Positions 8,796 to 18,720 of a DNA stretch of 64,000 bases are shown here, piece by piece. The DNA is from Bacteroidia bacterium. GTDB taxonomy: Bacteria > Bacteroidota > Bacteroidia > Chitinophagales > Chitinophagaceae. The notes beneath the pieces were generated by a model. The model saw nothing but the letters and a program-made list of their open reading frames with translations. It was not told the origin of the DNA and did no database searches. Both the position numbers and the translations under genes were made by a program. Numbering within the stretch: position 1 is the stretch's first letter; every line of letters starts with the position of its first letter. Location: positions 302,885 through 366,884 of the forward strand of contig JAUHYD010000003.1 in NCBI GenBank assembly GCA_030426665.1. Direction: 5' to 3'.

Positions 8796-11700
8796 ATGAC
8801 AAAAACAACGAACACACCCAGGCTGCTGGCTGCTGCGAAAGAATTTAACATTGGTAAAGAAACACTGGTTGCTTTCCTTACTGATAAAGGATTTGAAATA
8901 AGCAGTAGCCCTAGTACGAAACTTACAGAGCATATGTATGATGCCCTGCAGGTGGAGTTTGCCCAGGACAAAAAGGATAAGATTAAGAGTGAGCGCATAG
9001 CGCTGCCGAAAGGCTCCTTGCTTGATAATAATAATATTACGAAAGAAGAGCTGGACATTACGGCAAAAGACAGGAAGGAAGAACCAACTGTCGTGCCTGA
9101 AGCCAAGCCAAAAGTAGTTGAAGAAAAGCCTGCTGCGCCGGTTAAAAAGGAAGAACCTGCAAAAGAGCCGACTCCGGCTCCGGAAGCTCCCGTGGCTGAA
9201 GAAAAAGCAAAACCGGTTGTAGAAGATAAGAAGGTGGAGGAGCCCGTTGCGAAAGAACCTGTAGCGAAAGCTAAAGAAGAAACTCCGGCTAAAGAAGTAG
9301 AAGCAGAACAACCACCGGCCACTACGCCGGAACCTGTTGCCGAAAAAGAACACCTGAACGTTAAAGCACCGAAAATAGGTGGACCTAACATTCTCGGTAA
9401 AATTGATCTGGACCAGATGAACCTGGCATCCAGACCGAAGAAAGGCGCAGCTAAGAAAAAAGAAACCCCTAAGAAAGAAGAAGAAAAGAAGCAGGAAGCA
9501 CCTGCTGCCACCCCGGCTAAACCGGAAGCTGAAAAGCCAGCCTTGCATATAATTCAGGAAACGCCCAAGGCGCCACTATCTGAAGAAGAGGCAAAGCAGC
9601 GTGAGCACATTCAAATGAAGGCTCCGAAACTGGAAGGCCCGAAAATTATCGGTAAAATCAACCTGCCTAAGCCACAACCGGCAAGCAGCAAACCCGATAA
9701 CAAAGAAAAACGCAAACGCAAACGCATACCTGTTGATAAAAAGCCGGATTCGGCAAGAACAGACCAACGCGGTGCACCGGGCGCAAGACCGGGTGCAAGA
9801 GACCGTCGACCACCGGGAGGCCCCGGAGGACCTGGTCAACGTGGCGGTGGTGGTGGTCGTTTCGGCGACAGAAGAGGTGCCCCTCGTACCGGAGCCGGAA
9901 CAGGACCATATGGTGCTCAACAGGAAATTGATACAAAAGCAATACAAGATAAAATACGCGAAACACAGGCTAAACTGACGGGAAACACCCGCAGCAAAAA
10001 CCTGAAAGCCAAATATCGTCGGAACAAACGCGATGAAATGGCTGAAAAACGCGCAGCAGAAGAAAATGCAGAGCAGGGCAGCGTAATTCAGGTGACTGAG
10101 TTTATTTCTGTAAGTGAACTGGCGGGTCTGCTGGATGTGAGTTTTGCCGAAATTATCGGTAAATGTATGAGTCTGGGCATAATGGTTTCTATTAACCAGC
10201 GTCTGGATGCAGAAGTTATCGAATTGGTATCCAGTGAGTTTGGTTATGATGTAGAGTTTATCAATCTGCAGGAAGATGACGATGAGGAAGATGACGAAGT
10301 AGATGCAGTAGAGGACTTAGAACCACGCGCACCAATTGTTACCATTATGGGTCACGTAGACCATGGTAAAACATCATTGCTGGATTATATCCGTAATGCA
10401 AATGTAATAGCAGGTGAAGCAGGTGGTATCACACAGCACATTGGTGCTTACCGTGTGGTAACTGCAACAGGCAAGAAAATCACATTCCTGGATACTCCGG
10501 GTCACGAAGCCTTTACTGCGATGCGTGCCCGTGGTGCGAAAGTAGCCGATATTGCTGTTATTGTGGTAGCTGCAGATGATGCGATAATGCCACAAACCAA
10601 AGAAGCTATATCGCACGCTCAGGCGGCAAGTCTGCCAATGATATTTGCTATCAACAAGATTGATAAAGAAGGTGCCAACCCTGAAAAGATAAAAGAACAG
10701 CTTGCCGGTATGAATATATTGGTTGAAGACTGGGGTGGTAAATTCCAATGTCAGGAAATATCTGCGAAGAAAGGGTTGAACATAGATGTACTGTTGGAGA
10801 AAATTGGTTTGGAAGCTGAGTTACTCGAACTGACTGCCAACCCTAACCGTGCTGCAATAGGTAGTGTAATTGAGGCTTCGCTTGATAAAGGTCGCGGCTA
10901 CCAATCCACAATATTGATTCAAAACGGAACCCTTAATCAGGGCGACATGGCGCTCTGCGGACAATACTACGGAAAGATTAAGGCGATGTTTAATGAGCGC
11001 GGACAACGTGTTAAAACTGCAACACCTTCATCTCCGGTACAGGTACTCGGTCTGAACGGCGCACCACAAGCGGGTGAGAAGTTCAAAGTTTACGCTGAGG
11101 AAACAGAAGCAAAAGATATAGCCAATCACAGAGGACAGATAATGCGTGAGCAGGGTATCCGTGCACGCAAGCATATAACACTCGATGAAATCGGACGTCG
11201 TCTGGCATTGGGTAACTTTAAGGAACTGGGTATCATCATCAAAGGTGACTTTGATGGTTCTGTAGAAGCACTTAGTGACTCATTGCAGAAACTATCTACT
11301 GAAGAAGTAGCTGTAAATGTAGTACACAAGGGTGTTGGACAGATTACAGAAAGCGATGTATTGCTGGCAACGGCATCTGATGCCATCATTGTGGGCTTCC
11401 AGGTACGCCCTGCACTACAAGCGGCCAAACTCGCAGAACAGGAGAATATCGAAATCCGCACATACTCCATCATCTACGATGCTATTGAGGAAATCAAGAG
11501 CGCGATGGAAGGTCTGTTGGAACCGAAAGTCGAGAAGAAAACCGTGTGCAATATCGAGGTACGCGAAATATTCAAGATTACCGGTGTCGGAACCATCGCG
11601 GGTTGTTATGTACTGGACGGAAAAATGACCAGACAGACAAAACTCAACATCGTTCGGGATGGTATAGTGGTACACACCGGAGAATTAAGCTCACTGAAAC

Positions 11701-11831
11701 GTTTCAAAGACGACGTGAAAGAAGTAAATGCCGGTTACGAATGTGGTCTTGCAATCAAGAACTACAATGACCTGAAAGTAAACGACATAATTGAAGGCTT
11801 CGAAGAAATAGAAGTAAAACGTACGTTGTAA
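8796..11831 (+). CDS. infB: Translation initiation factor IF-2
   Basis: A 1011-residue IF-2. The N-terminal IF2 domain (about 1-60) is followed by a long low-complexity linker (about 85-400) rich in Pro, Lys, Glu and Ala that ends in an Arg/Gly-rich stretch ([12 protein letters not shown]). The GTPase domain carries G1 GHVDHGKTS (about 519-527), G3 DTPGHEAF and G4 NKID; beta-barrel domains and the C-terminal fMet-tRNA-binding domain follow. It delivers initiator tRNA to the 30S subunit. A 140-bp gap separates it from nusA. The overlapping antisense frames are by-products of the biased linker. Confidence 0.97.
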   Translation: MTKTTNTPRLLAAAKEFNIGKETLVAFLTDKGFEISSSPSTKLTEHMYDALQVEFAQDKKDKIKSERIALPKGSLLDNNNITKEELDITAKDRKEEPTVVPEAKPKVVEEKPAAPVKKEEPAKEPTPAPEAPVAEEKAKPVVEDKKVEEPVAKEPVAKAKEETPAKEVEAEQPPATTPEPVAEKEHLNVKAPKIGGPNILGKIDLDQMNLASRPKKGAAKKKETPKKEEEKKQEAPAATPAKPEAEKPALHIIQETPKAPLSEEEAKQREHIQMKAPKLEGPKIIGKINLPKPQPASSKPDNKEKRKRKRIPVDKKPDSARTDQRGAPGARPGARDRRPPGGPGGPGQRGGGGGRFGDRRGAPRTGAGTGPYGAQQEIDTKAIQDKIRETQAKLTGNTRSKNLKAKYRRNKRDEMAEKRAAEENAEQGSVIQVTEFISVSELAGLLDVSFAEIIGKCMSLGIMVSINQRLDAEVIELVSSEFGYDVEFINLQEDDDEEDDEVDAVEDLEPRAPIVTIMGHVDHGKTSLLDYIRNANVIAGEAGGITQHIGAYRVVTATGKKITFLDTPGHEAFTAMRARGAKVADIAVIVVAADDAIMPQTKEAISHAQAASLPMIFAINKIDKEGANPEKIKEQLAGMNILVEDWGGKFQCQEISAKKGLNIDVLLEKIGLEAELLELTANPNRAAIGSVIEASLDKGRGYQSTILIQNGTLNQGDMALCGQYYGKIKAMFNERGQRVKTATPSSPVQVLGLNGAPQAGEKFKVYAEETEAKDIANHRGQIMREQGIRARKHITLDEIGRRLALGNFKELGIIIKGDFDGSVEALSDSLQKLSTEEVAVNVVHKGVGQITESDVLLATASDAIIVGFQVRPALQAAKLAEQENIEIRTYSIIYDAIEEIKSAMEGLLEPKVEKKTVCNIEVREIFKITGVGTIAGCYVLDGKMTRQTKLNIVRDGIVVHTGELSSLKRFKDDVKEVNAGYECGLAIKNYNDLKVNDIIEGFEEIEVKRTL

Positions 11832-11854
11832 ATAAAAACAACACAAAATAATAG

Positions 11855-11894
11855 AGAGCGGCTGCGACTGAAAACGTAGCCGCTCTTTGTTTAT
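11855..11894 (+). terminator. Terminator of the rimP-nusA-infB operon
   Basis: Twelve-base stem AGAGCGGCTGCG / CGTAGCCGCTCT with one G-T wobble, eight-base loop, then TTTGTTTAT. It starts 24 bases after the infB stop. Confidence 0.88.
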
Positions 11895-12026
11895 GGTCAA
11901 ACTGTATTGACCAACACGAGGCAACTGCACAGGAGATATATTGCATAATACTTCCACTATCACGACTTTTACATTACATTATCAGTTTTAGTTACCCTCA
12001 TATAATTATAGAAGTTATTAATTTAC

Positions 12027-12034
12027 TATTTTTG
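12027..12034 (+). promoter_or_regulatory. -7 box for dxs
   Basis: TATTTTTG matches TAnnTTTG and lies 24 bases before the dxs ATG, the spacing seen at other genes here. No clear -33 element is visible. Confidence 0.45.
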
Positions 12035-12058
12035 TCTACTACAATCTGATATAAGTGC

Positions 12059-13981
12059 ATGGAAGAAATAGCGGCAGGACCACTGCTAACTAATATCAAT
12101 ACACCTGACGACCTCAAAAAGCTGGACAAAAGTCAGTTGCCTCAGGTATGTAATGAGTTGAGGCAGTTCATTATTGACTGCGTGAGCGTAAATGGCGGTC
12201 ACTTTGGTGCAAGCCTCGGAGTAGTGGAGCTTACCGTTGCATTGCATTACATTTTCGATACTCCCGACGATCAGGTAGTATGGGATGTAGGGCACCAAGC
12301 CTACGGACACAAAATCCTTACCGGCAGACGCAAAATATTTCATACCAACAGGAAATACGGCGGACTGAGTGGCTTTCCAAAGCGTTCAGAAAGCGACTAC
12401 GATACGTTTGGCGTAGGACACTCCTCTACCTCTATATCTGCTGCTCTTGGTATGGCTATCGCCTCCAAGTACAAAGGGGAGGAACACCGCAAGCACATAG
12501 CCGTAATAGGAGATGGAGCCATGACGGCCGGTTTGCCGTTCGAGGCACTCAACCATGCAGGTGTCAGCAATGCCAATGTGCTGATAATACTCAATGACAA
12601 TAATATGAGTATCGACCCCAATGTGGGCGCGCTCAAAGAATACCTGACCGACATTACCACATCTCATACCTACAACAAGTTCAGAGACGATGTGTGGAAA
12701 TTGTTGGGCATGTTGCCGTCAAAAGACTTCCAGAAACTAGCTTCTAAAGTAGAAGCCGGGCTTAAGGGTGTTGTCTCTAAGAGCAGCAACCTGTTTGAAG
12801 CATTGGGGCTACGTTATTTTGGCCCTATAGATGGTCATAATGTGCTGAAACTTGCCGAAACCCTGAAAGGGCTGCATGATATACCCGGCCCGAAGCTATT
12901 GCATATAAAGACAGTAAAGGGAAAGGGCTATGGTCTCGCAGAGCAAGACCAGACGCTATGGCACGCACCGGGCACTTTCGACAAGATAACCGGCAAAATA
13001 AACAAGAAAGTAATTACCGTACCCGAGCCACCTAAGTATCAGGATGTGTTCGGACATACAATACTGGAACTGGCAAAGGAGAATCCCGATATTATGGGTA
13101 TCACACCTGCTATGCCTTCCGGCAGTTCTCTGAAGATAATGATGGACGCTATGCCCGACAGGGCAATAGATGTGGGCATTGCAGAGCAGCACGCCGTGAC
13201 GGTAAGTGCGGGTATGGCTACACGTGGGCTTCGGGTGTTCTGTAACATTTATAGTTCGTTTATGCAGCGGGCTTATGACATGGTGATACACGATGTAGCT
13301 ATACAAAAGCTGCCCGTAATCTTCTGTCTGGACCGTGCAGGCCTTGTAGGTGATGACGGACCTACACACCATGGGGCTTACGACATAGCCTATATGCGCT
13401 GCATCCCCAATATGATAGTGAGCGCACCTATGAATGAGTCTGAGTTGCGCAACCTGATGTACACTGCACAACTGCCGGAGCAGCAGTCTCCGTTTGTGAT
13501 ACGCTACCCCAGAGGACAAGGTGTTATGCCCGAGTGGCGCACCAAGATGGAAAAGGTGGCCATTGGTACCGGACGCAAAATAGCCGACGGACAAAACATT
13601 GCCATTCTCAGTATAGGACATCCCGGCAACTTTGTTGTAGCTGCCTGCAAAATGCTTGCTGCCGACGATTGTTTCCCTGCACACTATGATATGCGTTTCG
13701 TAAAGCCGATAGACGAAGAAATGCTGCATGAAGTGGCCAACAAATTCGACAAAATAATAACAGTAGAGGATGGCACAATAGTGGGTGGTTTTGGTAGTGC
13801 CGTACTGGAGTTTATGGCAGCCAACAACTACACCCCCGAAGTGAAAATGCTGGGCATACCCGACCGCATAGTAGAGCACGGCAAGCCGGCCGAGCTACAC
13901 AAAGAATGTGGCTACGATGCAGCGGCTATTGCCGAAGCGGTAAGAGCGATCGTAGGTATTGGCGAGGGTACGGTAGTGTAA
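12059..13981 (+). CDS. dxs: 1-deoxy-D-xylulose-5-phosphate synthase
   Basis: A 640-residue thiamine-diphosphate transketolase-type enzyme. The ThDP signature runs from GDGAMTAGL (about 150) to NDNNMSI (about 180). The pyrimidine-binding domain has DVGIAEQHAV with the catalytic Glu, and the C-terminal domain ends with the VGGFGSAVLE element. It condenses pyruvate and glyceraldehyde-3-phosphate to DXP, the first step of the MEP isoprenoid pathway. Length and domain order are normal. No pathway neighbour is adjacent, so it is probably transcribed alone. Confidence 0.97.
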   Translation: MEEIAAGPLLTNINTPDDLKKLDKSQLPQVCNELRQFIIDCVSVNGGHFGASLGVVELTVALHYIFDTPDDQVVWDVGHQAYGHKILTGRRKIFHTNRKYGGLSGFPKRSESDYDTFGVGHSSTSISAALGMAIASKYKGEEHRKHIAVIGDGAMTAGLPFEALNHAGVSNANVLIILNDNNMSIDPNVGALKEYLTDITTSHTYNKFRDDVWKLLGMLPSKDFQKLASKVEAGLKGVVSKSSNLFEALGLRYFGPIDGHNVLKLAETLKGLHDIPGPKLLHIKTVKGKGYGLAEQDQTLWHAPGTFDKITGKINKKVITVPEPPKYQDVFGHTILELAKENPDIMGITPAMPSGSSLKIMMDAMPDRAIDVGIAEQHAVTVSAGMATRGLRVFCNIYSSFMQRAYDMVIHDVAIQKLPVIFCLDRAGLVGDDGPTHHGAYDIAYMRCIPNMIVSAPMNESELRNLMYTAQLPEQQSPFVIRYPRGQGVMPEWRTKMEKVAIGTGRKIADGQNIAILSIGHPGNFVVAACKMLAADDCFPAHYDMRFVKPIDEEMLHEVANKFDKIITVEDGTIVGGFGSAVLEFMAANNYTPEVKMLGIPDRIVEHGKPAELHKECGYDAAAIAEAVRAIVGIGEGTVV

Positions 13982-14028
13982 TTCGCCCAACGGTAGGCAC
14001 TACAAATCAAAAATACTCCCTACTGGCG

Positions 14029-14065
14029 CGGGTTTGTAGCATAGCCTTGAGTGCTAGCAAACCCG
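14029..14065. repeat. Long imperfect inverted repeat (REP-like)
   Basis: CGGGTTTGTAGCA pairs with TGCTAGCAAACCCG with a one-base bulge and a ten-base central loop. It sits in the 298-bp gap between dxs and the first membrane-protein paralogue, 48 bases after the dxs stop. There is no T-run on either side, so it is not a typical intrinsic terminator. The shape suggests a REP-type mobile palindrome or a factor-assisted 3' end; which one cannot be decided from a single copy. Confidence 0.5.
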
Positions 14066-14195
14066 TGACCTACAGAATCTCACCGGTTTGCAACCAGAGC
14101 CTGCTGGCACCCTTACAAGTCGCAAAAAAGACTAACCGCAATACAGCATCAACCGTTAAACTAGTAAGTCTGAATGATTTGCGAACTTTATCCGA

Positions 14196-14240
14196 ATGAA
14201 AACCTTTACCGCTATACCCCTCATTCGTCATCGTTTGTAG
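14196..14240 (+). pseudogene. Fossil start of the first membrane-protein paralogue
   Basis: The 29 bases ending in this ATG (14170-14198) match the bases ending in the ATG of the next paralogue (15586-15614) at 26 positions. The first codons also correspond (MKTFTAIP versus MDTYTVYT), but this copy stops after 14 codons. It therefore looks like the original start region of the paralogue, now cut off from the surviving reading frame that begins at 14280. Confidence 0.4.
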
Positions 14241-14279
14241 CCAGTAAACCATAACCTCTCCTAACCAAGAGAATCTCTC

Positions 14280-15551
14280 ATGTATTTTGTCAGCGGTGGC
14301 CGAACTTGCTGTATATTGCGACTATCTTTTAAGAAACAGAATAGGATAGGAATAAAGGGCATAAGAGGTATAAGGTTCTATGGTAGCTTGTTTTTATTGA
14401 CGCTGGTGTGTGTTGGGTTAGCGTCTATAATTATTTTTGTTGCGCTTTCCCAAGAACCCATAGATTATGAAATGATATGTTTTGCGCCCCTGTTTTTATT
14501 GATATTGGTCTATGCAATTGTAAGATATGCGATAAATACACCTATTATTAGATTGAACGACGAAGGAATTATGTATGCAAGGCAACGACATGGATGGGGT
14601 GAAGTTACATCGGTGGACTATATTGGTCAAAAACGCTTTCCTATGTTTGGGGGAGGGTCGCCATTGGGTGCGATGACGCTTTATTTTGAAAACGGTACAG
14701 AGTTATGCATTTTTGATACAATGTATCATAATGGTAATGAAATCAGGCAATATGTTGCCTCTCGCGTCCATCAGAAGCAGCAAACGCCGCTTGTTGTTGA
14801 CGAGCCTAATGCCCCACCGAAAAACATACCCAATACAAAGAAAGGTAAGCCCGAATTTCAAGTCGACTTATCCGATGCAAAATGTCAGAACACTACCTTC
14901 TATAAGGGCTCATTGTTTCTTTGCATCCCTGGCATTATGAGTTGGGGTATAGTGACGGTAGTCTTACTAATACTATATGGGGTGGCATTAACACCTTTCG
15001 TATTAGTGTTTTTGCTCTTGTTCTGTTTGCTTTTCATACTTTTATCTTATACACTTAACTACTTTGGTGTTTCCCAAGATTATCTTGTAGTGAAGAATCA
15101 GCACTTAGTGTGGCGACATAAGGCGTTTAAGTTTTCCGACATCAGCGAAGTGTTGTTGACCTGCGATAGGGGAAATGCTTTCATTACTATATCTTTTACT
15201 GATTTCAGGCATACAAGGTTTCAGGGCGCTTCACTCAAAAACGAAAACTGGCTCGCACTTAAGAATGCGCTGACGGAAATAGATGTTAATGTGAAGGATA
15301 CGGTTGGCTATGACAATCTGATTAAACCGGAAACAAAGCACCGTATGCGCAAAGTGACAATATGGTTTCTTGTCCAGATTCTTGTTTTTACGGTAGTAGC
15401 CGTTCCTATTTCGTATATGCCTACCGATACTACTTCTCAAACGCTATTAAAGGACGGGCTGCTAATAGCTTTAGTTGCAGCATCTATTTTCGTCAACATC
15501 CGGATAATTTCCCTTGCGAAACGGGAAAGCGAAGAGGAAAAAAGAAGCTGA
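14280..15551 (+). CDS. Multi-pass membrane protein, paralogue A
   Basis: A 423-residue protein of no recognised family. It has two units, each a transmembrane hairpin followed by a beta-rich domain (hairpins about 38-82 and 212-260), then two C-terminal helices (about 365-415). The second unit and tail (NYFGVSQDYLVVKNQHLVWR ...) are clearly homologous to the neighbouring protein at 15612. The arrangement resembles YcxB/bacterial-PH-like membrane proteins, a weak structural guess. The first 30 residues are basic and unlike the rest, and its ancestral start region appears disrupted, so the start codon is uncertain. Confidence 0.7.
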   Translation: MYFVSGGRTCCILRLSFKKQNRIGIKGIRGIRFYGSLFLLTLVCVGLASIIIFVALSQEPIDYEMICFAPLFLLILVYAIVRYAINTPIIRLNDEGIMYARQRHGWGEVTSVDYIGQKRFPMFGGGSPLGAMTLYFENGTELCIFDTMYHNGNEIRQYVASRVHQKQQTPLVVDEPNAPPKNIPNTKKGKPEFQVDLSDAKCQNTTFYKGSLFLCIPGIMSWGIVTVVLLILYGVALTPFVLVFLLLFCLLFILLSYTLNYFGVSQDYLVVKNQHLVWRHKAFKFSDISEVLLTCDRGNAFITISFTDFRHTRFQGASLKNENWLALKNALTEIDVNVKDTVGYDNLIKPETKHRMRKVTIWFLVQILVFTVVAVPISYMPTDTTSQTLLKDGLLIALVAASIFVNIRIISLAKRESEEEKRS

Positions 15552-15611
15552 ATAGGGAAATGTAATAAATACAGGTTGAGTAAATCTGAATGATTTACGA
15601 ACTTTATACAA

Positions 15612-17303
15612 ATGGACACCTATACTGTATATACCCGCTCCTGGACCGCCTACCTGATATTTCTGGTTGTGTATTTTATGCTGATACTGATTGTAGCAGT
15701 AACACTTACAGATAGGTTACCTGAGTACGCTGACACCTGGATACCCGGATTGTGGGTATGTGCCGGTCCGTTTATCAATCATTTTCTGGCTCAGGTTTCT
15801 TCAAGATTAAGAATTGATTTGAAGGTGGATAAAGGCATTATTTACCTGCAAGTCCCTCGTCACAATTTCTTTTTATCATGTCCGCCACCCGAAGTTTTGG
15901 CTAAGGATATAAAAACTGTGACACTTAGTGGCAACGCGCTAACCGGTAACTATGTAAAATTGCAGCTTGCAAATGGAAAGAAACTTATACTCCGAAAAAA
16001 CGCACACTTCCTCGCCCCTAACCCTTCTTTTCTGAATGCTGTTTACTTACTAAATTCTACTGTGGCCGCTCAAGGCAATGATGCCATCGCTGCTGAAAAC
16101 ACCTCCCAACCGGATATGGTAGCAGTGCAAAGGAGCAAAGGAAGGGCTATATTACTTAGCGTGTTATTGTTGCTCTTTTGGGGGTTCTTTGGCGTGTTCT
16201 TGCCCTTTGGGGCTATCTTAAGCAACGAAAGTATGGTTTTAGTAATATTCTTGTCGACTTTCGGTTTCGGGATAGGGTATTTTTTGTTGCGTACATTCAA
16301 GCGCAACATGCCCTTTGTTGTTGCTACCAAAGAGGCAATATCCTTCAACAACAAATCATACCAATGGAAGGAAATCAACTATAGTTTTAGTCCGAACAAT
16401 ATACTGTTTAAACCTTATGGAGAAACGGCATTCAGCCTGTATGACGTCAGCTATGAAAACTTGCAGGCACTAAGGACATTCATCCGGCAACTACCAGCTG
16501 AAGTGCAGGCAAAAAGCAGCACGCCTCTTCCCCCGGGCACCCCCGCGGACCTTACTAAACCACAGCCAGTTACTCCAATCATCGCTCAAAACAAGAATCT
16601 ACCAAAATACAGAAAGGATGCCCATGACGTAAAGTACCAGAATATCCGATATTTTAAGGGCAACCCTGTACTATCTATGAATGGATTCCTCATTTGGGTG
16701 GTTGGGTTTGTTCCTGTTATTGCTTTGTTTTTGTTTCTTCAAGACACAGCACTTACAATTATTCTATTATTGGTATTGTCATTTCCAATGCTAATTGCTT
16801 TATCCTTTTCTTTTAACTACTTCGGATTAACAGAAAAATACCTGGTAGTGAAAAATCATCACTTCTTCTGGCGAACAAATGCATACCTGTTAGCAGACAT
16901 CAGCGAAGTGGTATTTGAGGAATCAAGAAATAATAAATGCGCTACCATATTGTTCGAAAAGTACGCGCCAAAGCGCATCCCCGGAGCTTCTCTCAGCAAT
17001 AAGGATTGGTTGGCATTTAAAACTGTATTAGCATCAAAGGGCGTAGCAGTGCGAGATGAAATAAATTTCGACGATTTAGTGAAGCCCGAAGTAGCTGTGC
17101 TTTACAAAAGGATGTATATCGGTTATGCAACGTGGGCAATTGTTTTTTCTGTACCGGGCTTTTTTGTTGCAGATCTCCCGTCTGATACCTGGTGGGAGAT
17201 ACTGGTGAAATTAGCAGTGCTACTCGCTACTTTGACCGTCGCTATATTTTCATTCATCGGGATGTTGTGGTGGGCCCGTGGAGGCAGTAAGAAAGAGGAC
17301 TGA
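15612..17303 (+). CDS. Multi-pass membrane protein, paralogue B
   Basis: A 563-residue protein with three repeats of a transmembrane hairpin plus beta-rich domain (hairpins about 15-60, 178-222 and 350-400) and a final helical pair (about 505-555). The third unit (NYFGLTEKYLVVKNHHFFWR) aligns throughout with the last unit of the preceding protein, and the second unit with that protein's first. So A equals B minus its first unit. No catalytic motif is visible. A PH-like fold in the soluble parts is possible but unproven. The 60-bp gap suggests co-transcription or a shared promoter duplicated with the gene. Confidence 0.8.
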   Translation: MDTYTVYTRSWTAYLIFLVVYFMLILIVAVTLTDRLPEYADTWIPGLWVCAGPFINHFLAQVSSRLRIDLKVDKGIIYLQVPRHNFFLSCPPPEVLAKDIKTVTLSGNALTGNYVKLQLANGKKLILRKNAHFLAPNPSFLNAVYLLNSTVAAQGNDAIAAENTSQPDMVAVQRSKGRAILLSVLLLLFWGFFGVFLPFGAILSNESMVLVIFLSTFGFGIGYFLLRTFKRNMPFVVATKEAISFNNKSYQWKEINYSFSPNNILFKPYGETAFSLYDVSYENLQALRTFIRQLPAEVQAKSSTPLPPGTPADLTKPQPVTPIIAQNKNLPKYRKDAHDVKYQNIRYFKGNPVLSMNGFLIWVVGFVPVIALFLFLQDTALTIILLLVLSFPMLIALSFSFNYFGLTEKYLVVKNHHFFWRTNAYLLADISEVVFEESRNNKCATILFEKYAPKRIPGASLSNKDWLAFKTVLASKGVAVRDEINFDDLVKPEVAVLYKRMYIGYATWAIVFSVPGFFVADLPSDTWWEILVKLAVLLATLTVAIFSFIGMLWWARGGSKKED

Positions 17304-17360
17304 CAGCTTTATATTGCAACAAATTTTCCATGCTACCGGTACCAAAGTTGCAGTCGCTCT

Positions 17361-18014
17361 CTACCCCTTCTCCTTTCTTACCACCATTAGCCCATCACGT
17401 ACCGGCAGCAATAAATGTTGAACACGGCTATCCGCTTTTACCTTATCATTGAACCGCTGAATGGCCTTTGCGTTTTTGGATTGCTTGTCTTCGGGTAGTA
17501 CTACTTCTCCGTCATATAGTACGTTATCAGCAATGATGTAGCCACCAACAGGTATTTTGTCAAATACGAGGTCATAGTAGTTTTCGTAACCGCTTTTGTC
17601 GGCATCTATAAACACTACATCGAATGACTCCGGCAGGGTTGGAATCAGCTCTGCAGCTGCGCCTATGTGCTGCGTTATCTTGTCGCGCAGCCCCGCTTGT
17701 GTAATGTATTTAGCTGCCATATCTTCCAGCTCTTCGTCTATCTCTATGGTATGGAGCTGCCCACCCTCGGTAAGCCCCTGTGCTAAGCAGATAGCAGAGT
17801 ACCCGGTATATGTACCTATTTCCAGTATGGTTTTGGGTTGTATCATGCAACTCAGCATTTGCAATACACCACCTTGCAGGTGCCCCGAAAGCATGACAGC
17901 GTCACCCCGTTTCAGGTTCGTTTCCCGGTTCAGCGCGGCTAGTATCGGAGTTTCCGGAGTAGTGTAATCGTTTGCGTAGTTTTCTATTTCCTGTGGCAGC
18001 AATGTTATGGTCAT
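17361..18014 (-). CDS. O-methyltransferase, caffeoyl-CoA OMT type
   Basis: A 217-residue SAM-dependent methyltransferase of the class I, metal-dependent OMT group: motif I ILEIGTYTGYSAI, the acidic residue in HTIEIDEE, and the metal-site segment VVFIDADKSGYENYYD with IIADNVLYDG. Such enzymes methylate catechol-type hydroxyls; the natural substrate here is unknown. The ATG at 18014 (MTITLLPQEI) gives the family length; an upstream in-frame ATG at 18065 would run into the neighbouring gene. It is the last gene of a minus-strand operon, seven bases after the LOG-family gene. Confidence 0.92.
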   Translation of the reverse strand: MTITLLPQEIENYANDYTTPETPILAALNRETNLKRGDAVMLSGHLQGGVLQMLSCMIQPKTILEIGTYTGYSAICLAQGLTEGGQLHTIEIDEELEDMAAKYITQAGLRDKITQHIGAAAELIPTLPESFDVVFIDADKSGYENYYDLVFDKIPVGGYIIADNVLYDGEVVLPEDKQSKNAKAIQRFNDKVKADSRVQHLLLPVRDGLMVVRKEKG

Positions 18015-18021
18015 AATGCAA

Positions 18022-18720
18022 TTAGAAGTTAGGCTGAAGCTTGTTGTGTGTATAAAACTCAGCAATGTAGTTGACTACCTCATCGGCAGTATCAAATATC
18101 TTTATCATTTCCAGGTCTCCGGGGCTTATGTTATGCTCTCCCTCTTCCATGGTTTCCTTCATCCAGGTAAACAAGCCTTTCCAGTATGCGGAGCCTACAC
18201 AAATCATTGGCGTCTGAATAAACTTACGGGTCTGAATGAGTGTTGCCACTTCAAAAAACTCATCCATTGTCCCCCACCCTCCGGGCATCATTATGAAACC
18301 TTGTGAGTACTTGGTAAACATCACCTTTCGTACAAAAAAGTAGTCGAAATCAATTGAAGAATCTTTGTTGATGTATGGATTACTTTGTTGCTCGAAAGGC
18401 AGATCTATATTTAGGCCTACTGACACACCAGACACAGAATGTGCTCCTTTGTTGGCGGCTTCCATTATTCCCGGACCTCCTCCGGAGATGATACCAAACC
18501 CTTCTACTGCAAGCCGTTTGGCTATTTCTACGGTAAGTTCATAATACTTGTGACCGGGCTTAGTTCTTGCCGAGCCAAAAATTGATACACATGGACCAAT
18601 CTTTGCAAGACTCTCAAACCCCTGCACAAACTCGGCCATTATCTTAAAAATCTGCCAGCTTGAGTGTGCTTTTGTCTCTGTCCAATCGCGATGTTTTATG
18701 CTACTCAGTTGTTCTTTCAT
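18022..18720 (-). CDS. LOG-family protein (nucleotide phosphoribohydrolase-like)
   Basis: A 232-residue Rossmann-like protein with both LOG signatures: GGGPGIMEAANKGA and PGGWGTMDEFFE. Family members cleave cytokinin-type nucleoside 5'-monophosphates or purine nucleotides into base and ribose 5-phosphate; many are mislabelled lysine decarboxylases. The start at 18720 (MKEQLSSIKHRDW) overlaps the end of the symporter gene by 20 bases; a longer upstream start would overlap by 101 bases and add unrelated residues. Middle gene of the symporter-LOG-OMT operon. Confidence 0.92.
   Translation of the reverse strand: MKEQLSSIKHRDWTETKAHSSWQIFKIMAEFVQGFESLAKIGPCVSIFGSARTKPGHKYYELTVEIAKRLAVEGFGIISGGGPGIMEAANKGAHSVSGVSVGLNIDLPFEQQSNPYINKDSSIDFDYFFVRKVMFTKYSQGFIMMPGGWGTMDEFFEVATLIQTRKFIQTPMICVGSAYWKGLFTWMKETMEEGEHNISPGDLEMIKIFDTADEVVNYIAEFYTHNKLQPNF

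Noticed and set aside
8652..9548. Long antisense open frames across the infB N-terminal linker
   Set aside because: They are by-products of the Lys/Glu/Pro/Ala-rich codon pattern of IF-2, have low-complexity Phe/Ser/Arg translations and no start context.
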